In this document: piece after piece, positions 9,277 through 18,565 of the stretch
Position numbering within the stretch: position 1 is the first letter of the stretch
Layout: each line of letters begins with the position of its first letter
NCBI RefSeq assembly: GCF_001426685.1
Contig: NZ_LMFB01000019.1
Location: 103,005 to 167,004 of the forward strand
Source: Rhizobium sp. Root483D2
GTDB lineage: Bacteria > Pseudomonadota > Alphaproteobacteria > Rhizobiales > Rhizobiaceae
Direction: 5' to 3'
DNA: 64,000 nt
Program-made: the position numbers and the translations under genes
The notes under the pieces: model-generated
Told to the model about the DNA's origin: nothing
The model's input: only the letters and a program-made list of their open reading frames with translations
Database searches by the model: none

Positions 9277-10899
9277 ATGATCCGTATCGAAAATATCAGC
9301 AAGCAGCTGAGCCATCGCATTCTCTTCATCGAGGCGTCCGCCGCCCTCAACAAGGGCGAGAAAATCGGCCTTGTCGGACCCAATGGTGCCGGCAAGACCA
9401 CTGTCTTCCGGATGATCACCGGCGAAGAGCAGCCCGATGAGGGGCAGGTGGCCGTCGAGAAGGGCGTCACGATTGGTTATTTCAACCAGGATGTCGGCGA
9501 AATGGAAGGCCGCAGCGCCGTCGCCGAGGTGATGGACGGTGCCGGTCCGGTCAGCATCGTTGCCGCCGAACTGCGTGAGCTCGAAACGGCCATGGTCGAT
9601 CCCGACCGGCTGGACGAGATGGATGCGATCATCGAGCGCTACGGCGAGGTGCAGGCGCGTTACGAGGAGCTGGACGGCTACGCGCTCGACGGCCGGGCGC
9701 GCGAAGTGCTGTCGGGCCTGAGCTTCACGCAGGAGATGATGGACGGCGATGTCGGCAAGCTGTCGGGCGGCTGGAAGATGCGCGTGGCGCTCGCCCGCAT
9801 CCTGTTGATGCGCCCCGACGTCATGCTGCTTGATGAGCCGAGCAACCATCTGGATCTGGAAAGCCTGATCTGGCTGGAGGAATTCCTCAAGAATTACGAG
9901 GGCGCACTTTTGATGACCTCGCATGACCGCGAGTTCATGAACCGCATCGTCACCAAGCTGATCGAGATCGACGGCGGCGGGCTGACCACCTATTCCGGCG
10001 ACTATGAATTCTACGAGCAGCAGCGGGCTTTGAACGAGAAGCACCAGCTTGCCCAGTTCGAGCGGCAGCAGGCGATGCTGGCCAAGGAAATCAAGTTCAT
10101 CGAGCGCTTCAAGGCGCGCGCCTCGCATGCGGCGCAGGTGCAGAGCCGGGTGAAGAAGCTCGACAAGATCGAACGGGTCGAGCCGCCCAAGCGCCGCCAG
10201 GTCGTTGCGTTCGAATTTCAGCCCGCGCCGCGCTCCGGCGAAGACGTGATCAATCTGAAAAATGTCCACAAGAGCTATGGCAGCCGCAGCATCTATGAGG
10301 GACTGGATTTCATGGTCCGCCGCAAGGAACGCTGGTGCATCATGGGCATTAACGGTGCCGGAAAATCGACGCTGCTGAAACTGGTGACCGGATCGACGGA
10401 ACCGGACAAGGGAACCGTGGCGCTGGGCGCCAGCGTCAAGATGGGCTATTTCGCCCAGCACGCCATGGATCTGCTCGATGGCGAGCGCACAGTGTTCGAG
10501 ACGCTGGAGCACGAATTCCCCCGTGCGGGCCAAGGTCCGCTGAGGGCGCTTGCCGGCTGCTTCGGCTTTTCCGGTGACGATGTGGAAAAACGCTGCCGTG
10601 TTCTGTCGGGTGGTGAAAAGGCGCGGCTGGTCATGGCGATCATGCTGTTCGACCCGCCCAATCTTTTGGTGCTCGACGAGCCCACCAACCATCTGGACCT
10701 CGACACCAAGGAAATGCTCATCCAGGCACTTTCCGAATATGAGGGTACCATGCTGTTCGTGTCCCACGACCGGCATTTCCTCGGTGCCCTGTCCAACCGG
10801 GTTCTGGAACTGACCCCGGACGGCATCCACGAATATGGCGGCGGCTACACGGAATATGTGGCGCGCACTGGCCATGAAGCCCCAGGCCTTCGGAGCTGA
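9277..10899 (+). CDS. ABC-F family ATPase
   Basis: This 540-residue protein has two ABC ATPase domains and no membrane segment, the ABC-F arrangement. Domain 1 has GPNGAGKTT (Walker A), LSGGWKMRVALAR (signature) and LLDEPSNHLDL (Walker B). Domain 2 has GINGAGKSTL, LSGGEKARL and LVLDEPTNHLD. A charged inter-domain linker (about residues 245-305) fits the P-site tRNA-interaction motif of translation-associated members. YbiT/Uup-like housekeeping proteins have this length. ATG 9277 (MIRIENISK) was chosen over an ATG five codons upstream because it matches the conserved start of the fold; neither has a strong ribosome-binding site. Confidence 0.9.
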   Translation: MIRIENISKQLSHRILFIEASAALNKGEKIGLVGPNGAGKTTVFRMITGEEQPDEGQVAVEKGVTIGYFNQDVGEMEGRSAVAEVMDGAGPVSIVAAELRELETAMVDPDRLDEMDAIIERYGEVQARYEELDGYALDGRAREVLSGLSFTQEMMDGDVGKLSGGWKMRVALARILLMRPDVMLLDEPSNHLDLESLIWLEEFLKNYEGALLMTSHDREFMNRIVTKLIEIDGGGLTTYSGDYEFYEQQRALNEKHQLAQFERQQAMLAKEIKFIERFKARASHAAQVQSRVKKLDKIERVEPPKRRQVVAFEFQPAPRSGEDVINLKNVHKSYGSRSIYEGLDFMVRRKERWCIMGINGAGKSTLLKLVTGSTEPDKGTVALGASVKMGYFAQHAMDLLDGERTVFETLEHEFPRAGQGPLRALAGCFGFSGDDVEKRCRVLSGGEKARLVMAIMLFDPPNLLVLDEPTNHLDLDTKEMLIQALSEYEGTMLFVSHDRHFLGALSNRVLELTPDGIHEYGGGYTEYVARTGHEAPGLRS

Positions 10900-10927
10900 T
10901 CGGCTCCAGCCTCATGTCGGGGATGTG

Positions 10928-13123
10928 TCAGTCCCTTTCGAGAAGAAAGAACGTCGTCGGGCCGGACGGCGCGTCGTTGGAAAGACGGAAGCCGGCGGGG
11001 GATATGACCTGACCGGCCGCCTTCGAGGCGACGCCGTTCAGCGTGACCGGCGTCAGCAGCCATTCTCCTTTTGAAAGCTGCAGCGACAGATCGACGAAAC
11101 CCTTGCGGATCAGGACCGGAAGACGGCCGAAATCGGCGATCACTTTTTCCTCATTGTCGCTGAACTGCATGCCGGTATTGCGCGCGTCAGTGGCATAGAT
11201 GATGAGAAGCCTGCGGCTTTGCGCAATGCTTTCGGCGTCGTCGATGACGGAGACCGACAGCAGTCCATTGCCATCCGATGCCTCGACGCGGACGCTGCCC
11301 AGATTGACCGGCTCCCGCAGCGTGGAAAAGGCCACCGCTTCGGTCTTCGGCGTGGAGACGCGCAACTGGCCACGCAGGCGGTCGAGCAGCAGTTCGCCCG
11401 TATCGCTCTCATAGAGGCCGGTCTTCAGGTCTGTCTGATTATTCTTTGCCAGAAGCCCGGCTGCCTTGGCGGCATCCAGGATGGCTTGCGGATCGGCTGA
11501 CGATCGCGGCTGGGCGACGACCAGGCTATCGTTGGCCGCTTTTGCCATGCCGATCGCACCGACAAGGCCAAGTTCGGTCAGCCGCTCGGGTTCGCGTTCC
11601 TGCATATCGTCAGTGACGTCTTCCGGGCCGCGCACAAGAAAAGGGATCGTCAGTTTCGAGGTGGCGACATCGCCGCGGCGGAAGAGAAGTGCTGCCAACG
11701 TTTCGCCGGCGCGCGCGACAGGATCGAGCGCGATGGCATAGGGCAGCATCGCCTTCTTGTGGGGATAGGGCTCGCCATATTTCAGGATGATCGGGCCATG
11801 TGCGTGGCGGCACAGCACGTCCCAGCCTTGCTGGGCTGCATAGGCCGGCATTACCAGTCCTGCTTCGTAGCGATAGCGGTTCCAGAAGAGATGGTCGTAT
11901 TCGCTGACGACGAACGGCTTGCCGAGCCAGCGGGCGGCGGCGATCAGGCGCATATAGCCGGCGCCGTCATCGATGGAGCTTTTCTGCGTCATGGTCGCAC
12001 CGGGGGAATAGCTGCCGACCCAATCCTGGTAGGTGTTCATCGTGACGACGCTGAGATCCTTGCGGCTCAGCGTCGTCTGGATCGTCGGCCAATTGTTGAA
12101 TGTGCTGATCCCGCCCTTGTAGCCGAGGCCGCGCAGGGCGCCGGTCATGCGGGCGGCGCTGCCGGTTTCGACAGAGACGAAAAAGGCCTGCAGGTCCCTG
12201 AGGCGCGGCGTATCCTCGTAGCGTGATTGGGGCAGTGCGATGGACGCATCTTCCAACCGCTCGCTCGAATTCAGGTCCGGCCACGCTTTTGCCAATGCTT
12301 CGGTCGAGCCATAGCGCTGTTTCAGCCAGGTGTTGAAAGGGAGCTTCAAGCGCTGGTCGTAATTCGGCTTGCCCTCGCGCTCCCGCACGATGCTGTCGAA
12401 CTCGATATTGTTCTCGTTGACGAGGATGACCAGCGCCAGCGCCTCGTCGTTGATGGGGGCCATGCCGGTATAGGGGTTGACGGCAGTCAGAAAACGGCGC
12501 TGGAATTCCAGCCAGTGATCGAAGGCATTCCCGTCGAAATACAGGGCGAGCTTGAGATCGCTTGAGGGATCCCAGCGGTCGTCATAGCTGCCGCCATAGG
12601 CACCACGCCAGGATGTCAAACCATCGATGATCCAGGAGATGCCGTTGCGCTTCAGCGCGGCGAGCAGATAGTGGATACGGTCGAGGACCTGCGGGTCAAA
12701 ATCGAAATCTCCATCGCGCCCGGACATCAGCGAGGCGTCGAGGAAGGTCAGCCGGGCGATATTATAACCGTGGCGCGCCAGTTGCAGCGCGTAGCGGTCG
12801 GCATCGGCATGATCCGGAAAGCCGCCCGAGGCGGGGCTCCATGCGAGAGAGGCGCATAGCAGGCGTGCCGGTTTCTCAGGCGCATCGGTAAAAGCAAAAC
12901 GGCCGCCCTGCGTGACCGCCAAGTGTTGACCCGCGCCGGTCGTGCCGTCCTTCCCGATGGCCCGGTTGGGCAGGATTGCGGAGAAATCGAGCGGGCTGCC
13001 GGGGTCAATTTCCAGCGATATCTCGCGCACCGGCAGCCATTCGCCGTCAGCGGCGCGGGCGCAAGGGCCTGAAACAGCGCTCAACAGGAGCGCCGTGGCG
13101 ATTGAGGAAAGCAGTCTCTTCAT
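10928..13123 (-). CDS. Secreted glycoside-hydrolase-like protein
   Basis: The 731-residue protein begins with a clear signal peptide (MKRLLSSIATALLLSAVSG, likely cleaved after ARA), so it is exported. Residues ~100-480 read like a (beta/alpha)8 glycosidase: a conserved VNENN segment near residue 234 could hold the acid/base Glu, and VSEYDH near residue 405 could hold the nucleophile, a GH5/GH42-like layout. The C-terminal ~250 residues look like beta-sandwich accessory domains. It is the last gene of the polysaccharide operon, so trimming or turnover of the locus polysaccharide is a reasonable inference. Family and substrate are not certain. Confidence 0.7.
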   Translation of the reverse strand: MKRLLSSIATALLLSAVSGPCARAADGEWLPVREISLEIDPGSPLDFSAILPNRAIGKDGTTGAGQHLAVTQGGRFAFTDAPEKPARLLCASLAWSPASGGFPDHADADRYALQLARHGYNIARLTFLDASLMSGRDGDFDFDPQVLDRIHYLLAALKRNGISWIIDGLTSWRGAYGGSYDDRWDPSSDLKLALYFDGNAFDHWLEFQRRFLTAVNPYTGMAPINDEALALVILVNENNIEFDSIVREREGKPNYDQRLKLPFNTWLKQRYGSTEALAKAWPDLNSSERLEDASIALPQSRYEDTPRLRDLQAFFVSVETGSAARMTGALRGLGYKGGISTFNNWPTIQTTLSRKDLSVVTMNTYQDWVGSYSPGATMTQKSSIDDGAGYMRLIAAARWLGKPFVVSEYDHLFWNRYRYEAGLVMPAYAAQQGWDVLCRHAHGPIILKYGEPYPHKKAMLPYAIALDPVARAGETLAALLFRRGDVATSKLTIPFLVRGPEDVTDDMQEREPERLTELGLVGAIGMAKAANDSLVVAQPRSSADPQAILDAAKAAGLLAKNNQTDLKTGLYESDTGELLLDRLRGQLRVSTPKTEAVAFSTLREPVNLGSVRVEASDGNGLLSVSVIDDAESIAQSRRLLIIYATDARNTGMQFSDNEEKVIADFGRLPVLIRKGFVDLSLQLSKGEWLLTPVTLNGVASKAAGQVISPAGFRLSNDAPSGPTTFFLLERD

Positions 13124-13173
13124 GCCGGCTGGCCCTTTCCGGCGATCGCTTTGCGATCCCGTTTCATCACTCT

Positions 13174-13857
13174 TCAGGGCCGCGATGCGCCGTGCAGGAT
13201 GTAGGATTTGGTAAGTCCAGCGGCCTTTTCCCGGATCAGCTGAGCCTCCGGCGCATAGGAGCGGAATTCCTTCAGCGTCAGGATCTGGATCTCCTCGAAA
13301 TACTCCTTGATATGCTCTTCAGAAGGCTTGGACAGGAAGCGCCAGGGCGACAGCCTGACGGCGTGGCGCGCCAAGGGGCGGGGCAGCCAGTGGAGAGCAG
13401 GGCAGAAGAAATGCGGCTCGATGGGAAAGACGAAGGCCGGCGTCTGGATGAAGTAATAGTTCGAGACGCGGTTGATCTCGCGCACGAGATTGGCCCGTTT
13501 GGCCGGCGGCACGTGTTCGATCACCGAGTTGCACACGGCCACATCGAACGACTTGTCCTCGAAGGGAAGGCGGTCGCCGTCATAGACGATGACCTTCACA
13601 TGGCCGTACGAGCCGGTGAACGAGCGCGCCTGACCGTCGTCGCGGATATTGACCAGCGTCAGATCCTTGGGCACGTCGGCAGGATCGAGCTTTTCCCAGA
13701 AATGGCGCGAGCCGCCGACGTCGCAGACCTTGAGCGACGTGAAGCCGGGGATCATCTGGCGGAACAGGCCGCCGCGCTTGCGGCGAAAATATTCCGACGA
13801 AGAATGGACGATCCGGTCCCAGAGCGAAACGTTCTTCTCTACACTGTCATCGATCAT
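13174..13857 (-). CDS. Class I SAM-dependent methyltransferase
   Basis: The 227-residue protein has a Rossmann methyltransferase fold: motif I VCDVGGSRHFWEKL near residue 45, and DVAVCNSVIEHVPP near residue 103, followed by a basic C-terminal part. The start is ATG 13857 (MIDDSVEKNVSLW); an upstream start would overlap the preceding glycosyltransferase gene by 44 bases. It sits 40 bases after the GT4-GT2 fusion and 50 before the glycosidase-like gene, all on the minus strand, which suggests it methylates a sugar or other group of the same polysaccharide. The acceptor is unknown. Confidence 0.8.
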   Translation of the reverse strand: MIDDSVEKNVSLWDRIVHSSSEYFRRKRGGLFRQMIPGFTSLKVCDVGGSRHFWEKLDPADVPKDLTLVNIRDDGQARSFTGSYGHVKVIVYDGDRLPFEDKSFDVAVCNSVIEHVPPAKRANLVREINRVSNYYFIQTPAFVFPIEPHFFCPALHWLPRPLARHAVRLSPWRFLSKPSEEHIKEYFEEIQILTLKEFRSYAPEAQLIREKAAGLTKSYILHGASRP

Positions 13858-13897
13858 GAAGGGAACTTTCTCAAGGGTTTGTGGACTGGTTGCGCCG

Positions 13898-16384
13898 TCA
13901 GGCGGCCGTTCTCGCCGGTTTATGGAGGATGCGGCTTTCAATCGGTGCTGCCGGCGGGCGCCGGCGCCGCAGGAAGCCCAAGGGCAGTGCGCAGGCGTGG
14001 AAGAACCAGGTGACGACGGTATAGAACCCCATGGCCAGCCCGCCCTTGCGCCAGCTCATCAGCGCAATGATGCCGGCAAGGAGGGCAAGGACCAGGCCGA
14101 GAGCCAACCCCGTGTCAGGCAGGAACAGCAGCAAAGCTGCAGACAGCGCCCACCAGGCATAAACCGCGCTCCATAGCTTCAGTTCGGGCAGTTCGCGCAA
14201 AAGCTGGGTGAAGTAGGGCTTGCCAAGCGATGCGCGCAAGAGCTCGCCGACACCTTGGAGATACCTGTTCTTCCAGCGGCGCACGAGCAGCCGGTAGGAG
14301 TTCAGCGTGTGGCCGAAATGCTGGACGTAGCGCCGGTCGAGCCGGTGCAGCCGCCAGCCAGCGCTGCGCAGCCGGATGCCAAGATCGAATTCCTCATGGC
14401 CATGCAGATTGCGGTCGGAGAGATAGCCGGCCTTCTCGATGGCGCTGCGCCTATACAGGCCGCCGCCGTTCATCCGGTCGATATCGCCGGTGCGGTTTTC
14501 CGGACCCTTGCGCTGGACGCGGCGGGCATATTCGAGATTGGCGGTCAGCATTTCCTCGACATGTCCGGTAACGCCGCCAACCTGCGGGTTATCGGCGAGA
14601 AACCGCAGCGCCTCCGGCAGGAATTCCGGATCGAGGATCATGTCGCCGTCCAGCAGGCAGATATGATCGAAGCGCGAATACTGGAAGCCGAGCTGTGGCC
14701 CGATCCCGCAGCTCGGCTGCGCCGGCGGCGCAATCTGCACGACGGTAACGGGGTAGCCGGATGCGATGTCGGCGGTACGATCGCTGGAGCCGCTATCGGC
14801 AATGATGACCTCGCCTAGACCACGCGGCAGGGCAGCGAGCGCGCTTTCGATGGTCGCGGCAACGCGCTTTTCCTCGTTCAAGGTCTTGATGATGATGGAT
14901 ACACCCAACAGGACCTCCTGGTTCGAACGAAGCATTGGCGGCGTGGCGCTGGATGTGGCGGGGGCTCCCGCGCCGATCATGCCGCCGGATATCTTGAAAT
15001 TCGGTTGACCGCGCCAGCGGGACCGGCGGTTTTCGGCGTGAGGCAGCACGGAGCGGTAGACCGCTGCCGTTCGTTCGCCGATCTTTTTCCAGCTGTAATC
15101 CGTCTGGATCTGGCTCGTCAGGCCGTCGGTTCCATCCTCGTCGAAGGGACTGGACAATTTGCGTCCGAGTGCGGCGGCCAGCGCATCGACATCGCCCATG
15201 GCAAAGTAGTCGGCGGGGGCGAGATTGAGTTCGCGATTGGCAGCGATATCGCTGGCAAGAACGGGCAGGCCATAGCTCAAGGCTTCCAGGAGCGCGATCG
15301 GCATGCCCTCATGGCTTGAGGGAAGCACGAACAGAGCCGCGTTGCTGTAGAGTTCGGCAAGGGCCGCGCCTGTCTGAAACCCTGCCATGACCACTAAAGG
15401 CGTTCGTGCCGCCAGAGCTTTCACATGGGCCGAATATTCGGTCTCGTGATCCGCGCCACCGACGATCACCAGTTTTTCGGGCCGGTTCGCCTTGGCAAAG
15501 GCGTGGATCAGATCGTGCTGGCGCTTTTCGGGAACGAGGCGGGCCATCATGACGATGTAGCGGCGCGGCGTCAGGCCGAACGTCTTCAGGGTGTCGGTAG
15601 AGGCGATCCTCGGTTGCACGGAGACGCCGTTCGGCACGAAATCGACGGCGACACCATATTCCCTGCGCATGGCGCGAACGATTTCCTGAGAGATCGCAAT
15701 GCGCCCGTTGGACGTGTACATGCCGAATGCCTCGCCCATCTTGAGCATTCGCTTGGCAAACCAGCCCCATTTCTGGCGCTCGTAGTCGTAGCCATGGTGG
15801 GTGATGATCACCTTCAGACCGAAGAGGCGGGCGAGCGGCGCGACCAGAGCCGGGCCGACGGCATGGATATGGAGGATATCGGGTCTTTGCCGCGCGGCAT
15901 AGAAAACGGCGGCGACGCTGTTGCCGATGGCCTCCAAGACCATCTTCTTTGGCGCCCACAGCGGAATGATGCGAATGCCGTTCCACATGGTTTGCGAAGC
16001 GCTTGGAAGATAGTGGCGGCGGCCGATGACATCGACGTCCCAGCCCATCTGGACAAGCTCGGTGCCGATCATCTCGATATGTTTCTCAACACCGCCCTGG
16101 ACATTGGGAATGCCGCGGCTACCGATCATCATGACGCGGGGACGGGGTGCCGCTTGCGCAGCCGCCTCTGTGGTTTCGAACAGAGATGTTTCGCTCAATG
16201 GCGGAACGGGGACGACCGTGATGCGCTCTGCTGGCGCGGCGCCTGCGATTTTCAGAGGCACATCGGCAGTTGCATTCTCAACCTCGCCCCGCATCCCGGC
16301 GCCTGTATCGTTCAGGGTGCCGTCGGCGGCCGTTGGTTCGGGCTGCTGATATGCCGTTCTGGAAGCGTGCGGCTCGTTGCTCAT
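13898..16384 (-). CDS. Two-domain glycosyltransferase (GT4-GT2 fusion)
   Basis: This 828-residue protein joins two glycosyltransferases. Residues 1-80 are a low-complexity, probably disordered leader. Residues ~83-445 are a GT-B family 4 domain, with MIGSRGIPNVQGGVEKHIE at its start and an EGMPIALLE (EX7E) motif near residue 358. A linker follows, then a GT-A family 2 domain from ~490 (SIIIKTLNEE, ADSGSSDRT, LLDGDMI). Two or three hydrophobic helices near residues 745-805 anchor the C-terminus in the membrane. The two domains probably add successive sugars. The gene is on the minus strand between GT4 (121-bp gap) and the methyltransferase gene. No frameshift or internal start suggests a misassembled pair. 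Confidence 0.88.
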   Translation of the reverse strand: MSNEPHASRTAYQQPEPTAADGTLNDTGAGMRGEVENATADVPLKIAGAAPAERITVVPVPPLSETSLFETTEAAAQAAPRPRVMMIGSRGIPNVQGGVEKHIEMIGTELVQMGWDVDVIGRRHYLPSASQTMWNGIRIIPLWAPKKMVLEAIGNSVAAVFYAARQRPDILHIHAVGPALVAPLARLFGLKVIITHHGYDYERQKWGWFAKRMLKMGEAFGMYTSNGRIAISQEIVRAMRREYGVAVDFVPNGVSVQPRIASTDTLKTFGLTPRRYIVMMARLVPEKRQHDLIHAFAKANRPEKLVIVGGADHETEYSAHVKALAARTPLVVMAGFQTGAALAELYSNAALFVLPSSHEGMPIALLEALSYGLPVLASDIAANRELNLAPADYFAMGDVDALAAALGRKLSSPFDEDGTDGLTSQIQTDYSWKKIGERTAAVYRSVLPHAENRRSRWRGQPNFKISGGMIGAGAPATSSATPPMLRSNQEVLLGVSIIIKTLNEEKRVAATIESALAALPRGLGEVIIADSGSSDRTADIASGYPVTVVQIAPPAQPSCGIGPQLGFQYSRFDHICLLDGDMILDPEFLPEALRFLADNPQVGGVTGHVEEMLTANLEYARRVQRKGPENRTGDIDRMNGGGLYRRSAIEKAGYLSDRNLHGHEEFDLGIRLRSAGWRLHRLDRRYVQHFGHTLNSYRLLVRRWKNRYLQGVGELLRASLGKPYFTQLLRELPELKLWSAVYAWWALSAALLLFLPDTGLALGLVLALLAGIIALMSWRKGGLAMGFYTVVTWFFHACALPLGFLRRRRPPAAPIESRILHKPARTAA

Positions 16385-16505
16385 GGTTCCATATCCCTGG
16401 TTCCTTGGGGATATGGTTAGCTGCGAACGGATGAAATCCAGGAAATATAACCGTTAAAATTGTAGCGATCGGCTGAAATTTGGGGTTGTTATGTGAAAAA
16501 ATGTA

Positions 16506-17792
16506 TCAATTTGAGTGTGTGGCTAGGCGTTGCGGTTCTGGAAGGTGTACACCGAGGGTGGCATAGAGTTCCGTTGTGCGCCCGAGATAGGCGGAAGCGG
16601 AAAATTCGGCGGCAATCCATTGGCGTGCCATGCGGCCCATCTCGCGCCGTTCCTGCGGCGAGCGCGCATTCATCGCGGAAAGCGCTGAGGCCAGATCCTG
16701 CACATTTCCCGGCATCCCCATCAGGCCGGTTTCGCCTTCAAGGATCATTTCGGGAATTCCACCAATCTTGGCGCCGATAACCGGTGTTTCGAGTGCATAG
16801 GCTTCAAGCACGCTGATCGGGGCATTCTCGTACCATTCCGACGGCAGCACCAGGGCCTTCGCCTGCCCGATCAAGCGGTGGAGCGCTTCCCCGGATAGGT
16901 ATCCGGCAAAGACAACATCCGCTCCAAGCGTTTCCGCCAGCGCTTTCAGGGCTGCTTCCTCCGGCCCCGTTCCGGCAATCACCAGCCTTTGCCTCGCCTG
17001 TGCGGCGGCGCGGATCAGCGTGTCGATGCCTTTTTCCGGTGCGAGACGCCCGGCGAAAGCGAAGTAGTCGCCTTCCGTCCAGCTGGTTTCGAAAGCTTCG
17101 ATATCGACGAAATTGGGAATGTAGACCATCTTTTCGCGCGGCCAGCCCCATTCGTTCAGCTTGTCGATATAGAACCGGCTGGGGACGACGAGGCGGTCGA
17201 GATTGTTACGGTACAATCCAAGGCTGCGATGCAATGCGGTTTCGGCCAGAACCACGGTGCTGAGCACGGTCGATCCCTTGATGCAGCGATGTACCAGCAC
17301 ATTGTGGATGCGGCCGCCCTTGCAGTCCTCGCAGACTTTGGCATCCCGCAGCATCTTGTAGGAGGGACAGGCGAGCTTGAGGTCATGAACGGTCATGACC
17401 GTCGGTACGCCGGCCGATTTTAGTGTCGAGAAGATTGCCGGAGACAGGTGATGGTAGACGTTATGCGCGTGGGCGATGGCCGGATTGACCCGCTCGATCA
17501 GCCGCTTGATATTGCGCTGCGCCTCAAAGGAATAGATGATTTTTGCGGCCTGCTTGATCTTGTTCAGCGTGCCCGTGTCGTGGCCGTACTCGATTTCGGA
17601 CACGAAATAGTCTGACCATGGGCTCGGCGGGTTCAACTCATGCTGCATCGCGAAGGGAACGACGTCCCATCCTGCCTTTTCAAACATGGCGATATGATCG
17701 AGAAACACCGCCTCGGCGCCGCCGCGGCGGTAGAAGTAGTTGTTGATCTTCAGCAATGCCGGTTTGCCGGTCGCCGGGGTGACGTTGGTCAA
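16506..17792 (-). CDS. GT4 family glycosyltransferase
   Basis: The 428-residue GT-B protein belongs to family 4. It begins near LLKINNYFYRRGGAEAVFLD, a typical N-terminal donor-domain start, and carries ENAPISVLE (EX7E) in its C-terminal half. A CPSYK...CEDCKGG segment with several cysteines lies in the middle, as in some GT4 subgroups. The frame opens at 18089, but the true start is a TTG at 17792, with AAGGAGG nine bases upstream; it overlaps the deacetylase stop codon (TTGA), implying translational coupling. Role: adds one sugar to the lipid-linked repeat unit. Confidence 0.88.
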   Translation of the reverse strand: MTNVTPATGKPALLKINNYFYRRGGAEAVFLDHIAMFEKAGWDVVPFAMQHELNPPSPWSDYFVSEIEYGHDTGTLNKIKQAAKIIYSFEAQRNIKRLIERVNPAIAHAHNVYHHLSPAIFSTLKSAGVPTVMTVHDLKLACPSYKMLRDAKVCEDCKGGRIHNVLVHRCIKGSTVLSTVVLAETALHRSLGLYRNNLDRLVVPSRFYIDKLNEWGWPREKMVYIPNFVDIEAFETSWTEGDYFAFAGRLAPEKGIDTLIRAAAQARQRLVIAGTGPEEAALKALAETLGADVVFAGYLSGEALHRLIGQAKALVLPSEWYENAPISVLEAYALETPVIGAKIGGIPEMILEGETGLMGMPGNVQDLASALSAMNARSPQERREMGRMARQWIAAEFSASAYLGRTTELYATLGVHLPEPQRLATHSN

Positions 17793-18565
17793 GGCTGGGC
17801 CTCCTTCCAGCCGAAGCGGTCCAGGGCCTGATGGACCGGGAGAATGTCGCAGTGGCGTTCGCGGGCGTAGGACACCAGCCGTTCCAGCGTTTCCGGCCGG
17901 CAGCCGTAGGGTGTTGGGGTGGCGGCGATGTCGTGGGTGAAGAAGATGAGCCAGCCCGGATTGGCTGCGACATCGTCGATCCACCGTGTCAGCCCCAGCG
18001 CATGGTCCTCCGGCTGACGGATTTCCACGGCTTTCAGCATGAAAGGATCGACGTCTCCCCGGTTGATGGCTTCGCCTGCCGCGCGGCATGTCCTGTAACG
18101 CTGTTTCAAAACGTGCCGGAGCCGGGGCGATGCGGCATTATAAGGGAAGGCGAAATTGGTGGCAGGGCGGGCAATACCGGCATCGCTTAGAAAGCGCTCG
18201 TTGCGGTCAAGATCTGTGGCAAATGACCGGCTGCTCAGCGTGTTGATCTTGCGATGGGAAAAGGTATGGCAACCGATTTCGTGGCCGCGTGCATGGAGCT
18301 CAAGACAGCCTTCAGCCGAGATCAGGCGGCGGTCCGGCTCTATGCGCCCTTCCAATCCGCCGGCGATATAGAAGGTTCCGCGCGCGTCATATCGTTCCAG
18401 AATGGCGGCACCGTTGGTGAGGGCGGTATCGGGAACGTCGTCGAAGGTGAAGGAGATGACCGGCCGGTTGGTGGGGATAGGCCGTCGAGTCCTTGCAAAT
18501 TTCCAGATCAGCCGGTTGTTCAGCCGGTCGGTGATATTGGTGATGGTGCTGACGATATCAGGCAT
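17789..18565 (-). CDS. Polysaccharide deacetylase family protein
   Basis: The 258-residue protein has the NodB-type deacetylase fold: the TFDD motif (VISFTFDDVPD, near residue 38) supplies the catalytic and metal Asp, and HTFSH (near residue 98) supplies the metal His pair. There is no signal peptide or membrane helix, so it probably acts in the cytoplasm on a lipid-linked sugar, removing N- or O-acetyl groups. It overlaps the ligase gene by 8 bases and the GT4 gene by 4 bases, so the three are co-translated. Confidence 0.88.
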   Translation of the reverse strand: MPDIVSTITNITDRLNNRLIWKFARTRRPIPTNRPVISFTFDDVPDTALTNGAAILERYDARGTFYIAGGLEGRIEPDRRLISAEGCLELHARGHEIGCHTFSHRKINTLSSRSFATDLDRNERFLSDAGIARPATNFAFPYNAASPRLRHVLKQRYRTCRAAGEAINRGDVDPFMLKAVEIRQPEDHALGLTRWIDDVAANPGWLIFFTHDIAATPTPYGCRPETLERLVSYARERHCDILPVHQALDRFGWKEAQP

